The position numbers and the translations under genes were made by a program. A DNA stretch of 64,000 bases, taken from contig NZ_WTUZ01000010.1 of assembly GCF_009882985.1 (NCBI RefSeq), positions 1,045,881 through 1,109,880 on the forward strand. Direction: 5' to 3'. The DNA comes from Paenibacillus silvestris. Lineage in GTDB: Bacteria; Bacillota; Bacilli; Paenibacillales; NBRC-103111. This document shows positions 17,311 through 26,286 of the stretch, piece after piece. Position 1 is the stretch's first letter. Each line of letters begins with the position of its first letter. Below the pieces are notes generated by a model. That model worked only from the letters and a program-made list of their open reading frames with translations, searched no databases and was not told where the DNA came from.

Positions 17311-17495
17311 ATACTACCGTTATTCTACGCTGAATTGTGACAGGGAATGAAGTAGCAGTAGAAACTCCAGCTAATCATCTCTAGCTGCACGAAATCTGCT
17401 AGAACCGGTGAATTTAGCTGTAGAAATTCCAGTTATTTAGGAAAAATCTACTCATTTGCTGAAAATAACAGGAGTAATCGGCGTTATACTCCGCA
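17292..17495. repeat. Intergenic repeat family B, locus 1
   Basis: Several copies of a short imperfect palindrome of the type TAACTGGAAA...TTCCAGTTA, for example near 17293-17315 and 17420-17440, spaced by about 50 bp. The same type recurs at 56090-56300. No coding frame with a start was recognised here. Confidence 0.55.
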
Positions 17496-17521
17496 GCACA
17501 TATACATACACAGTCACCAAC

Positions 17522-17585
17522 ACTCATACTCATACTCATACTCATAGCCACACCCACAAACCTCAAACCTCAAACCACAAACCAA
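17522..17585. repeat. Short tandem hexamer and related low-complexity repeat
   Basis: Four tandem copies of ACTCAT (17522-17546), followed by imperfect repeats of AACCTCA and AACCACA to about 17585. C/A-rich microsatellite downstream of the terminator at 17591; it encodes nothing obvious. Confidence 0.7.
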
Positions 17586-17587
17586 CC

Positions 17588-17615
17588 AAAAGAGGCCGCT
17601 CTTTAAGCGACCTCT
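17588..17615 (-). terminator. Terminator after the zinc-ribbon gene
   Basis: On the minus strand AGAGGTCGCT / AGCGGCCTCT with a TAAAG loop and a TTTT tail, 24 bp beyond the stop of the small gene at 17639. Confidence 0.8.
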
Positions 17616-17638
17616 CCCTATTGTCTTTCTACTTCCCG

Positions 17639-17809
17639 TTAATGCTTCAGCTTTCTTCTAGCTTCCAATTCCTTCTTCAGTGCATGCTCAACCGATTCAG
17701 CGAGTAGATCGAATTTCTCTGCAACCGAATAACCCAGAACTACTCCGCAATGCGTACATTTCTGCAATTGAAGATCTGTCGTTTTGGAACAATGTCTACA
17801 CTTGATCAC
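17639..17809 (-). CDS. Small zinc-ribbon protein
   Basis: A 56-residue protein from GTG 17809, with AGGAGG 11 bases upstream. It begins MIKCRHCSKTTDLQLQKCTHCG: two CxxC pairs that would bind one zinc, followed by a basic, Leu/Glu-rich helix. It lies 35 bp after the formylglycine-generating enzyme gene and is probably co-transcribed with it. The family is not recognised. A metallochaperone or regulatory role is only a guess. Confidence 0.7.
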   Translation of the reverse strand: MIKCRHCSKTTDLQLQKCTHCGVVLGYSVAEKFDLLAESVEHALKKELEARRKLKH

Positions 17810-17844
17810 AGTAAGCCGAACCTCCTATCGTGAAAGCAATGTCT

Positions 17845-18828
17845 CTATTCAGCATCTGCTGCGCAGCGGAATCCAATATTCCCAGTTGAGCTATCCGGTG
17901 TGTTCTTGCTTCGCGCAGCTACCCGGTACCGATTGCAGTACGATTTGTGACACAAGTAGGAGCCTCCGCGCATCACACGGGCTTGGCCGGTTGGCGGCCC
18001 TGACGGGTTCACTCGTTTGGCTTTGATATGATAGTCCGGGCTGAACCAGTCCGAGCACCACTCCCAAACGTTGCCCGAAACGTTATACAATCCGTATCCA
18101 TTAGGCTCGAACGCTTGAACCGGCGCAGTACCCGCGTAGCCGTCGCTAGCATTATTTTTGATCGGGAATTTTCCCTGCCAAATGTTGCATCTATGCTGGC
18201 CGCCCGGTTTCAGCTCATCCCCCCAGGGATAGCGCTTTTGTACCAAACCGCCTCGAGCGGCATACTCCCATTCGGCTTCTGTAGGAAGACGTTTGCCAGA
18301 CCATTTGCAGTAGGCTAGCGCATCCTGATAGGACACATGGATTACGGGATGATCCCATCTGTCTTCCACATTCGAATCCGGTCCTTCCGGATGCTGCCAA
18401 TCCGCTCCCTCGACAACCCACCACCAGGGTGTTTGCTGGACGGCGGATTTCACCTTTTGAGCTGTAGCTTCGGACACAAATAGATGAAAGACAAACGACC
18501 ATCCGAACGATTCCGCTTCGGTTCGATACCCCGTTTGATCAATAAATTGCTTGAATTCCGCATTGGTTACTGTGCATGGATCTATGTAAAATGGCTTGAT
18601 TGTCACCTCACGTACCGGTCCTTCACCATCTTCCGGGAAACCCTCTTGGTCGTCCGTCCCCATCAGGAACGTGCCCCCATCCAAATAAACCATGCTCGAC
18701 TTGTCCAACGTTTGACTATCGACAGGACCAATCTCCTGAATCTGAGCCTGAACAGGTGTCGGAGCGTCGGAGTGTGCTTGTGTAGCGGAATCTCGACTTG
18801 CTGAACAACAGGACTTATTAGCTTCCAA
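17845..18828 (-). CDS. Formylglycine-generating enzyme (sulfatase-modifying factor)
   Basis: A 327-residue FGE-sulfatase domain protein that converts a sulfatase-type Cys to formylglycine. Visible motifs are VYLDGGTFLMGTDD, HPVIHVSYQDALAYCKWSGKRLPTEAEWEYAARGG, YNVSGNVWEWCSDW and MRGGSYLCHKSYCNRYRVAAR. The C-x4-C pair in the last motif matches the copper-binding cysteines of true FGEs, so it is likely active rather than a distant relative. TTG 18828 is the best start, since AGGAG lies 8 bases upstream; ATG 18846 precedes the site. No sulfatase gene is seen in the window. Confidence 0.88.
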   Translation of the reverse strand: MEANKSCCSASRDSATQAHSDAPTPVQAQIQEIGPVDSQTLDKSSMVYLDGGTFLMGTDDQEGFPEDGEGPVREVTIKPFYIDPCTVTNAEFKQFIDQTGYRTEAESFGWSFVFHLFVSEATAQKVKSAVQQTPWWWVVEGADWQHPEGPDSNVEDRWDHPVIHVSYQDALAYCKWSGKRLPTEAEWEYAARGGLVQKRYPWGDELKPGGQHRCNIWQGKFPIKNNASDGYAGTAPVQAFEPNGYGLYNVSGNVWEWCSDWFSPDYHIKAKRVNPSGPPTGQARVMRGGSYLCHKSYCNRYRVAARSKNTPDSSTGNIGFRCAADAE

Positions 18829-18909
18829 AAAAAATCTCCTCCCCATTTTATAATCATTGCTAAGACAACTTTATAAAACAAGAATATCACCTTCCAAGCC
18901 AACAAGAAA

Positions 18910-18937
18910 GGACCATTCGACAATCATCGACTGGTCC
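18910..18937 (-). terminator. Terminator after the iol-locus LacI gene
   Basis: Minus-strand stem GGACCA-G-TCGA / TCGA-A-TGGTCC with loop TGATTG and a TTTCTTGTT tail, 9 bp beyond the LacI stop at 18946. It probably ends the iol transcript. Confidence 0.75.
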
Positions 18938-18945
18938 CTGCTTGT

Positions 18946-19956
18946 TTACTTGCTTATCGCTCCGGTAGACTTGCGTACAACAAGCTCCGGTTTTAGCACT
19001 TGCTCTGGCTTTGCCTCCCCTTTGTTCGCGAGCTGCGCGATCACAAGATCAACGGCCAGCTTGCCCATCGCTTCAATGGGCTGAGCAATCGTAGTCAAAG
19101 GCGGGTCTGTGACCGAGGCTAGAATCGTATCGTCGAACCCGACGATCGATACATCCTCCGGCACTCGCAGACCCAGAGCTTTGGCAGCTTGCAGCGCACC
19201 AATAGCGAGCAGATCATTACAGCAAAAGAGCGCCGAAGGCCGCCCCTCCTGCTGGAGCAGCTCCATCGTTTGGCGTTTGCCGTCGCGAAGCAGATCATAA
19301 CCGCCAGACTTCACTGAGTCTTCCGGCAGCTCCAGCCCAGCGCCCGCTAACGCCTCGCGGAACCCGCGAATGCGCTCACGGGAGGAACTGACCTTCAGAT
19401 GCTCGGCCAACACAGCAATCCGGGTATGTCCGAGCTCCAGCAAATGCTGCGCAGCTAATTGGCCTCCTTCGAAGTCACCAACATGCACGGTTTGTACATA
19501 GGGACTTGCCATCTCCCGAGCAATGGACACGATCGGAATCGACTTATCTACCAAAGGAGACAAAAGTTCCAAATTGTCCATTCCTGTACCAATGATCATG
19601 CCGTCTACACTTTTTTGCTGCAGCAGCGTCAAGTACCGCTCAATTCGCTCATCTTCGTTATGCGTTGAGCAGATGACGATGCTATAACCAAGCTTATGTC
19701 CTTGATCTTCCACCGCATGCGCGATTTCAGCAAAAAAAGGATTAGAAATATCGGGGACGAGCAGCCCGAGGGTATATGTCTTTTTGCCTGTCAAAGCGGA
19801 AGCAATCACACTCGGTCGATAATTTAACCGCTGCATAACGAGAAAAATTTCGTTGCGTCGCTCTTCGCTGATTTTGCCTTTTCCGTTAATGACCTGCGAA
19901 ACTGCCGCTATCGATACACCGGCTTCACGGGCTACATCATATATGGTTGCCTTCAT
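18946..19956 (-). CDS. LacI family transcriptional regulator of the inositol operon
   Basis: A 336-residue LacI-type repressor. The HTH and hinge are seen in MKATIYDVAREAGVSIAAVSQVINGKG and SALTGKKT; the ligand domain starts LGLLVPDISNPFFAEI. ATG 19956 (site GGGAG) is chosen over an upstream start. It lies 84 bp after iolB with no terminator between, so it is likely co-transcribed, giving autoregulation. B. subtilis uses the DeoR-type IolR instead. Three TTAAGCGCTTAA-type palindromes at the iolD promoter are good targets. Confidence 0.9.
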   Translation of the reverse strand: MKATIYDVAREAGVSIAAVSQVINGKGKISEERRNEIFLVMQRLNYRPSVIASALTGKKTYTLGLLVPDISNPFFAEIAHAVEDQGHKLGYSIVICSTHNEDERIERYLTLLQQKSVDGMIIGTGMDNLELLSPLVDKSIPIVSIAREMASPYVQTVHVGDFEGGQLAAQHLLELGHTRIAVLAEHLKVSSSRERIRGFREALAGAGLELPEDSVKSGGYDLLRDGKRQTMELLQQEGRPSALFCCNDLLAIGALQAAKALGLRVPEDVSIVGFDDTILASVTDPPLTTIAQPIEAMGKLAVDLVIAQLANKGEAKPEQVLKPELVVRKSTGAISK

Positions 19957-20039
19957 TTGCTTCTCCCATCGTTGTTTCATCCACATTAGTCTCTATTATG
20001 CTCAGAAGGCATCCAAGTTGCAACCCGGTCGTACAGCCG

Positions 20040-20858
20040 TTATTCGCGAGGTTTCGTCATAAGCCAAGCGTGATCGGGATCGTTGTGGAACTTCCACGTC
20101 CTCGTAGGTCCTGCCATGACATTCAGGTAATATACTTCATAACCAGGCGGCGCACACACAGGATGATAACCTTTCGGCACCAACACCGTTTGACCGTCAC
20201 GGACGACCAGCGTCTCATCCAGGGAGCGATCATCTGTGTACACACGTTGAATGGCGAAGCCCTGCTCAGGCTGAACATGGAAATAGTAAGTTTCCTCCAG
20301 CAATGACTCATCAGGAAGCGAATCCCGATCATGCTTATGAGGCGGGTAGCTGGACCAATGCCCATCTGGGGTAAAAACCTCCACAACGAGCAAGCTGTCG
20401 GCTGACTCCTGTTCAGGCAGTATATTATGAATCCGGCGCTCGATATTGCCATATCCACGAGCCTCGATGCTCACATGAGCTGGCTCAATCAATCGAGCTG
20501 GGTATCGGCCAAAGCCGGGAGCAGCGCATACCGCCAACTCCACGTTCGTAAGGGCCTTAACTTCATATACATCATCATTTGGCACATACACGGAATACGG
20601 TGCAATCTTCTCAAATACGCTCATCCGCTCACCGATTCCTTGCCAGGTTTGGAGCTTGGTGGAGACGTCCGCTTTCCCGCTTAAAAGGACCAGACAGATT
20701 TCATTGCTCCCAGTTTCACGACGCAGAACTTGGCCTTCAGCCAGCTTGACGACTTGAAATCCAACATACTCCCACCCTGCAGACTCCGGAGTGACGGTAA
20801 GGACGACACCTTCTTTATCTGCCTCATGGGCTTTAACGATCAGATTTGAATCCGACAT
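20040..20858 (-). CDS. iolB: 5-deoxy-glucuronate isomerase
   Basis: A 272-residue cupin enzyme that isomerises 5-deoxy-D-glucuronate to 2-deoxy-5-keto-gluconate, the fourth step of inositol catabolism. Motifs include SYPPHKHDRDSLP, EETYYFHVQPEQGFAIQRVY and KGYHPVCAPPGYEVYYLNVMAGP, with the metal-binding His/Glu set. Length matches IolB. AGGGAGG precedes the ATG. Last enzyme gene of the operon, 33 bp after iolG. Confidence 0.95.
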   Translation of the reverse strand: MSDSNLIVKAHEADKEGVVLTVTPESAGWEYVGFQVVKLAEGQVLRRETGSNEICLVLLSGKADVSTKLQTWQGIGERMSVFEKIAPYSVYVPNDDVYEVKALTNVELAVCAAPGFGRYPARLIEPAHVSIEARGYGNIERRIHNILPEQESADSLLVVEVFTPDGHWSSYPPHKHDRDSLPDESLLEETYYFHVQPEQGFAIQRVYTDDRSLDETLVVRDGQTVLVPKGYHPVCAPPGYEVYYLNVMAGPTRTWKFHNDPDHAWLMTKPRE

Positions 20859-20891
20859 GCGATCCCTGCCTCCCTACCACATAATTAAGCA

Positions 20892-21935
20892 TTATTGTGC
20901 TACAGATTGCTGCGACAACAGCTCGCTGATTTCATTGATTTTCACGGGACGCTGCAGCTCTCTTGAGAATTTCGCAGCCAATGCGATCCGCTCTGCCTGC
21001 AGCCCGTCAAAGCCTTCAACTGGCAGCGCATGACCATTCACTAGGCTATCAATGAACATTTGAGTCTCAAGGATATACGCTGCGTTGTAGCGTTCCAAGA
21101 AGAAATGCAGCGGTTTATCCCGCGTAATGCCTTCGGCTGTAGAGATTTCCGCCGTATTCGGATGATCGTTGGTTACGGCGACACTACCTTTGGAGCCGAA
21201 TACTTCTACGCGCTGATCGTAACCGTAGACAGCCTGGCGGCTATTATCGATGACGCCGAGCGCACCGTTTGCGAAGCGAAGCGTCACAATAGCCGTATCT
21301 ACATCGCCGTGTTCAGCGAAAACTGGATTGATCAGAACATTCCCTTGTGCATACACTTCTTCCACTTCGCTGCCGGTTACGAACCTGGCCATATCAAAAT
21401 CGTGGATCATCATATCCATAAAAATACCGCCGGAAACTTTAATATAATCCGGATGTGGCGGATTTGGGTCGCGCGATGTGATTTTCACAATATGAGGGTC
21501 TCCGATAGTCCCATTTTGTACATGGTCGCGCACGCGTTTAAAGTTATGATCGAACCTACGATTGAACCCGATTTGCAGCTGGACTCCCGCTTGGCGTACG
21601 CATTCCAGCGCTTCCTCGGTTTGCGTAATGTCCATGGAAACTGGCTTTTCACAGAAAATGTGTTTGCCTGCTTTCGCTGCCTGTTTAATCAGGGGTACGT
21701 GCGTATCCGTTGACGAGCAAATAAACACAGCGTCAATGTCGGGATTGGCGATTAATACCTGGCTGTCTTGTACAACTTGATCGATGCCTCTTTCCGCCGC
21801 CCAAGCCATAAGTTCCTCGCCAGCAAATAAATCACTCACCGCAACAACTTCAACCTGCGACAATTTCAATAGATTATCTGTATGAATTTTTCCGATTCGT
21901 CCCGCACCGATGATGCCAACTCTGATCTTCTTCAT
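20892..21935 (-). CDS. iolG: Inositol 2-dehydrogenase
   Basis: A 347-residue Gfo/Idh/MocA enzyme that oxidises myo-inositol to scyllo-inosose with [12 protein letters not shown] is the Rossmann motif, CEKPVS holds the catalytic Lys, and [13 protein letters not shown] gives the Asp/His pair of IolG. Its start overlaps the stop of iolJ by 4 bp, which implies translational coupling. Its position within a full iol operon makes inositol the most likely substrate. Confidence 0.93.
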   Translation of the reverse strand: MKKIRVGIIGAGRIGKIHTDNLLKLSQVEVVAVSDLFAGEELMAWAAERGIDQVVQDSQVLIANPDIDAVFICSSTDTHVPLIKQAAKAGKHIFCEKPVSMDITQTEEALECVRQAGVQLQIGFNRRFDHNFKRVRDHVQNGTIGDPHIVKITSRDPNPPHPDYIKVSGGIFMDMMIHDFDMARFVTGSEVEEVYAQGNVLINPVFAEHGDVDTAIVTLRFANGALGVIDNSRQAVYGYDQRVEVFGSKGSVAVTNDHPNTAEISTAEGITRDKPLHFFLERYNAAYILETQMFIDSLVNGHALPVEGFDGLQAERIALAAKFSRELQRPVKINEISELLSQQSVAQ

Positions 21936-22810
21936 TGTGCATTTCCTCCCGCTTTACCATCGCTGCCGAACAAACGAATTTTCGCCTTCACCGATGCCTT
22001 GATCGCTTCCCGCGCCGGGATCAAATAATTACGCGGATCGTAAGCTTCCGGATGCTCTTGTAGATAGCTGCGAATCGCTGCTGTACAGGCTGATTGGTTG
22101 TCTGTATTGACATTAATTTTGCAAGTCCCCAAAGCAATCGCTTGCCGAATTTCACTCTCCGGCAGACCGCTGCCGCCGTGCAGAACAAGCGGTAGACCAG
22201 TCAGTCGCTGAATTTTGCCCATCCGGTCGAAGCCAAGTTTAGGCTGACCTCGGTAGGGTCCGTGCACGGAACCTAGAGCAGGTGCCAAGCAGTCTATCCC
22301 GGTTTGATTGACCAGTTTGACGCAATCCTCTGGGACTGCGTACATCCCCTCGGCTTCGTCTACGACCAAATCATCCTCGCGTCCAGTGATTCTACCAAGC
22401 TCTGCTTCAACCGTTGCCCCAAGGACATGAGCCATTTGGGTGACCCGCTGAGTTACCTCAATGTTCGCATCCAATCCGTGGTGCGAGGCATCGATCATCA
22501 CAGAGGTAAAGCCTGCATGAATCGCCCGTACACATACCTCATAAGTTGTGCCGTGATCCAGATGAAGGGCGACCGGCACGGTAATTCCGTAATGTTCAAT
22601 GAGTGCATGGACCATTCCTACAATGCAGGGAAGTCCGCCCATATAGGGAATATAAGGCTCGCTGACACCGAGAATGACAGGTGCCTTCTCTTCCTGCGCC
22701 GCTTGTAGAATAGCCTGGGTAAATTCCAAGTTGTTCAAATTAAACTGTCCTACGGCATACTTCTCTTCCAGTGCCTTTTGCAGCATATCTTTCATTGAAA
22801 CCAGCGCCAT
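21932..22810 (-). CDS. iolJ: 6-phospho-5-dehydro-2-deoxy-D-gluconate aldolase
   Basis: A 292-residue class II (zinc) aldolase. Visible motifs are [25 protein letters not shown] and [11 protein letters not shown], supplying the zinc-binding His and catalytic Asp. In the iol operon it splits DKGP to DHAP and malonic semialdehyde. ATG 22810 is chosen because AAGGAG lies 8 bases upstream and an earlier GTG overlaps that site. It could also be annotated fbaA-like; the context favours iolJ. Confidence 0.92.
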   Translation of the reverse strand: MALVSMKDMLQKALEEKYAVGQFNLNNLEFTQAILQAAQEEKAPVILGVSEPYIPYMGGLPCIVGMVHALIEHYGITVPVALHLDHGTTYEVCVRAIHAGFTSVMIDASHHGLDANIEVTQRVTQMAHVLGATVEAELGRITGREDDLVVDEAEGMYAVPEDCVKLVNQTGIDCLAPALGSVHGPYRGQPKLGFDRMGKIQRLTGLPLVLHGGSGLPESEIRQAIALGTCKINVNTDNQSACTAAIRSYLQEHPEAYDPRNYLIPAREAIKASVKAKIRLFGSDGKAGGNAQ

Positions 22811-22853
22811 GCTTTCCACTCCTTCTCTATCTCCATCACGTTTTGTCCCTACA

Positions 22854-24299
22854 TTACCAGCGAGCCGTTACCATTTTCTTCCGTGTATAAAATTCAACGC
22901 CATCTGTGCCGTTCGCATGAAGATCGCCGTAGAAAGATTTCTTCCATCCTGAGAATGGGAAGAATGCCATTGGTGCTGGTACGCCCAGGTTGACACCTAG
23001 CATCCCGGCATCAATCGTATCTCGGAATTGTCTTACAGCGCTTCCGCTATCCGTGAAGATACAAGCGCCATTCGCAAAGTCCGAACGATTCGCCAAATCG
23101 ATAGCTTCCTCAAGGGAATCAACCCGTACGATGGAAAGCACAGGGGCAAAAATTTCGTCTTTCCAAATTTTCATATCACATTGCACGTTGTCAAAAATCG
23201 TTGGCCCAACGAAGTAGCCTTCACCGCCCGCAGCCGTATCTTTGCGTCCATCGCGCAGGAGTAAAGCTCCTTCTTGCTCCCCTGTTTGAATGTATTGCAG
23301 TGTGCGCTCCTTATGCGGTCCGCGAATGACTGGGCCAAGGAAAATACCATCTTCATTGCCGTTGCCGATCGTAATTTTGTCCGCAGCTTCCACTAACTTC
23401 TGAGTGAGCTTATCGCCTACTTCACCCACGGCTACAACAACGGAGCACGCCATGCAGCGCTCTCCCGCGGAACCGAAGGAAGCATTAATAATTTCTTTGA
23501 CTGTTAGGTCAAGGTTAGCGTCTGGCAGGACGATGGAATGGTTTTTGGCACCAGCCAGCGCCTGTACGCGTTTCCCGTGTGCGGAAGCTGTTTTGTACAC
23601 ATATTCTGCAACTGGCTGGGACCCTACGAAAGAAACCGCCTTAATGTCCTTATGCTCCAAAATGCCATTAACCACATCATGCGCGCCATGAACGATGTTC
23701 AGCACACCTTCCGGCAAGCCTGCTTCCATAAACAGCTCAGCCAGACGATTCGCCAGCAGTGGCGTCCGCTCGGATGGCTTCAGAATGAACGTATTACCGC
23801 AAGCAATCGCCAGCGGGAACATCCAGCAAGGCACCATCATCGGGAAGTTGAAAGGCGTAATACCGCCAACAACGCCAACTGGATAGCGATACATGCCAGA
23901 CTCCAGTCCTGTTGCGATATCCGGAAGCTGCTTGCCCATCATGAGATTCGGCGCTCCCGCAGCGAACTCGACGCACTCGATGCCGCGCAGCACTTCACCG
24001 TAAGCTTCCGTGTAGCTTTTTCCGTTTTCTTTCGTTACAAGGCGTGCCAGCTCTTCCCAATGATCGACTAACAGCTGCTGATATTTGAACAGAACGCGGG
24101 CTCTGCGTGGAACAGGTGTATTGCTCCATGTTTTGAATGCCGCGTTTGCCGCTTGAACCGCTTGATCTACATCTTCTTTGGTTGAAAATGGTACATAAGC
24201 AATTACTTCTTCGGTTGCTGGATTCATCACAGCTTCGTTATGCGAGGCAGTGGATTCTACCCATGCGCCGCCAATCAAGTTTTTCAATACTTGTGTCAT
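22854..24299 (-). CDS. iolA: Methylmalonate-semialdehyde dehydrogenase (malonic semialdehyde dehydrogenase)
   Basis: A 481-residue CoA-acylating aldehyde dehydrogenase that turns malonic semialdehyde into acetyl-CoA and CO2. Motifs: [11 protein letters not shown] (N-terminal), [13 protein letters not shown] (NAD site) and [11 protein letters not shown] with the catalytic Cys. ATG 24299 follows AAGGGGGA by 8 bases. Length agrees with IolA. It lies between iolC and iolJ in the operon. Confidence 0.95.
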   Translation of the reverse strand: MTQVLKNLIGGAWVESTASHNEAVMNPATEEVIAYVPFSTKEDVDQAVQAANAAFKTWSNTPVPRRARVLFKYQQLLVDHWEELARLVTKENGKSYTEAYGEVLRGIECVEFAAGAPNLMMGKQLPDIATGLESGMYRYPVGVVGGITPFNFPMMVPCWMFPLAIACGNTFILKPSERTPLLANRLAELFMEAGLPEGVLNIVHGAHDVVNGILEHKDIKAVSFVGSQPVAEYVYKTASAHGKRVQALAGAKNHSIVLPDANLDLTVKEIINASFGSAGERCMACSVVVAVGEVGDKLTQKLVEAADKITIGNGNEDGIFLGPVIRGPHKERTLQYIQTGEQEGALLLRDGRKDTAAGGEGYFVGPTIFDNVQCDMKIWKDEIFAPVLSIVRVDSLEEAIDLANRSDFANGACIFTDSGSAVRQFRDTIDAGMLGVNLGVPAPMAFFPFSGWKKSFYGDLHANGTDGVEFYTRKKMVTARW

Positions 24300-24341
24300 T
24301 GTGGTTTCCCCCTTCAATGTTGCCTGGTTTCTGAATTTCGC

Positions 24342-25352
24342 CTATGAGGCCGTAATTTCATTGCGATTGCAGCGCTCAATATAGTCTTCTACTTGGTAGA
24401 CGGTAGGCATTGCATCCGAGCAGCTATGGCTGGAAATAACGATACATGCGGCTGCGCTACCGAATTCCATGCTCTTCTCAAGCGTCCAGCCTTGCATAAC
24501 GCCATATAGGAAACCAGCGGCATAAGAGTCGCCTGCCCCAAACGTTTTGACGACTTTAGCCGGGAAACTCTTCGCCCGGTGACCCTCATCATCCTGCGTA
24601 TAAGCGATGGAGCCGTCTTTTCCATGCTTGATGATGACGATTTTGGCGGAATGGTTGAACCATTTGGAAGCCGTAACTTTATCGTCGGAAGACTCATTAT
24701 TTTCGAAGCATTCCATCATATCGAACTCTTCACGCGTTCCGAGGATGATGTCGCATTTTTCAGCGGCCAGATTGTAATAAACCGCCGTCTCCTCCGGGGA
24801 TGTCCATGTATAAGGGCGATAATCCAGATCGAAGACGATGACTGCGCCGTGCTTTTTCGCATAATTGAGGGCTTGGAATACCGCTTCCCTCGATGGGCTT
24901 TTGGCAAGAGCCGTCCCGGAAATAAGCAGCACTTTCGCCTGTGCGATCAGCTCTTCCTGAACCTCGTTAGGCGTCAGCTTAAGATCAGCTGCGTTGTCAC
25001 GGTACATCAGAATGCTGCAATCGGTAGGACTTTTAATCTCTGTAAAAGCAAGCCCCGTCACGGCTCCGGTTGTATCTGTCACAACACCTGTGGTGTCGAT
25101 CTTGTTGCGCTGTAGATAGTCCGTAATGAAACGACCCATTTGATCATTAGCGACTTTCCCGATGAAAGCCGTATTCAGACCCAAGCGCGACATCCCAATC
25201 GTGATGTTCGCAGGCGATCCGCCTACATATTTGGTGAACGTCATCGTTTCTTCCATCGGGCGATGAATTTCGTTCGCATTCAAGTCGATGCATAAGCGTC
25301 CAATTGCTACAAAATCAAGCGGTTTATTCGTAGGAAAGGATACATAGGTCAT
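24342..25352 (-). CDS. iolC: 5-dehydro-2-deoxygluconokinase
   Basis: A 336-residue PfkB-family kinase that phosphorylates 5-dehydro-2-deoxygluconate. The family signatures are seen: GGSPANITIGMSRLG near the N-terminus and FGAGDSYAAGFLYG, with the catalytic Asp. ATG 25352, seven bases after the iolE stop, is preferred to an upstream start that would overlap iolE. Part of the iol operon. Confidence 0.94.
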   Translation of the reverse strand: MTYVSFPTNKPLDFVAIGRLCIDLNANEIHRPMEETMTFTKYVGGSPANITIGMSRLGLNTAFIGKVANDQMGRFITDYLQRNKIDTTGVVTDTTGAVTGLAFTEIKSPTDCSILMYRDNAADLKLTPNEVQEELIAQAKVLLISGTALAKSPSREAVFQALNYAKKHGAVIVFDLDYRPYTWTSPEETAVYYNLAAEKCDIILGTREEFDMMECFENNESSDDKVTASKWFNHSAKIVIIKHGKDGSIAYTQDDEGHRAKSFPAKVVKTFGAGDSYAAGFLYGVMQGWTLEKSMEFGSAAACIVISSHSCSDAMPTVYQVEDYIERCNRNEITAS

Positions 25353-25359
25353 GGCTTCT

Positions 25360-26268
25360 CTACCTGCTTTCTTGGGATATAAGCGTTTGGATATAATCAA
25401 GCGACTTCTTCGCGTATTCGTACGCTGGATGTTCCCCAGGGTCTTGCTCGCCTTCTAGCATCGCCCACCCGCTGTACTTGCGATCTAGCAGCTCACGGAA
25501 AATCGGGGCAAAATCCAGACATCCATCACCTGGTACCGTGAATACACCTTGCCGGATGCAAGTAACGAAATCCGCGTTCACAGCGCGTGCTTGGTCCAGG
25601 ATCTCTTGCCGAATATCCTTTAAATGAATATAGGCAATACGGTCGTAATGCTTACGCAAAACCGCAAGCGGGTCTGCACCGCCATAATAGGCGTGACCTG
25701 TATCAAACAATAGATACACAAGATTTGGATCCGTAAGCTCCATTAAGCGATCGATTTCTTCCGGCTGCTCCACAGCCGTTCCGCCGTGATGATGATACGT
25801 TAATTTGAGACCATATTCCTTAGCGATAGCTCCGGCTGCATTCAAACCTTCGGCCAGCGAACGCCAAGCCGCCTCATCGAAACGAAGTACTTCCTTCTCA
25901 TTTGGCGTACGCCGCGGATCAAAGTGCAGCGAACCTCCCACTTCACATGTTGAGATCACCGTACTTCCCATTTCATGAAGAAACTCGACATGCTTGCGGT
26001 AAGCTTCAAGCTCTGCCTCCCGATAAGCCGGATCGGAAAAAAGCACCGATTTCCACTGTGAAACCAGCTCAATGCCACGTTTCGCAAGCTCACTTTTCAA
26101 AGTAGCTGGATCGGTCGGATATTTGCGTCCCATCTCAGTACCGGTCAATCCTAGCGCCTGAATATCATCTACAATTTGCTCAAACGTGGTGTCAGCGCCG
26201 TGTTCCTTCACATCCTCGCCAACCCAGTTAATTGGATGTATGCCAAGTTTAAAAGACTGATTACTCAT
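25360..26268 (-). CDS. iolE: 2-keto-myo-inositol (scyllo-inosose) dehydratase
   Basis: A 302-residue TIM-barrel protein of the xylose isomerase-like family. Motifs include GIHPINWVGED, GLTGTEMGRKYP, LTYHHHGGT, YLLFDTGHAYYGG and IAYIHLKDIR. It removes water from scyllo-inosose to give a diketo product for IolD. It is 18 bp after iolD and precedes iolC. Confidence 0.94.
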   Translation of the reverse strand: MSNQSFKLGIHPINWVGEDVKEHGADTTFEQIVDDIQALGLTGTEMGRKYPTDPATLKSELAKRGIELVSQWKSVLFSDPAYREAELEAYRKHVEFLHEMGSTVISTCEVGGSLHFDPRRTPNEKEVLRFDEAAWRSLAEGLNAAGAIAKEYGLKLTYHHHGGTAVEQPEEIDRLMELTDPNLVYLLFDTGHAYYGGADPLAVLRKHYDRIAYIHLKDIRQEILDQARAVNADFVTCIRQGVFTVPGDGCLDFAPIFRELLDRKYSGWAMLEGEQDPGEHPAYEYAKKSLDYIQTLISQESR

Positions 26269-26286
26269 GCCCCGTATCCCCTCTCG

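Noticed and set aside
17500..17590. Possible CRISPR-like or minisatellite array at ACTCAT repeats
   Set aside because: Only four hexamers and some heptamer drift; no spacer/repeat layout.
21932..22810. Housekeeping fructose-bisphosphate aldolase (fbaA)
   Set aside because: Sequence fits a class II aldolase, but 4-bp overlap with iolG and position in the full iol operon favour iolJ.
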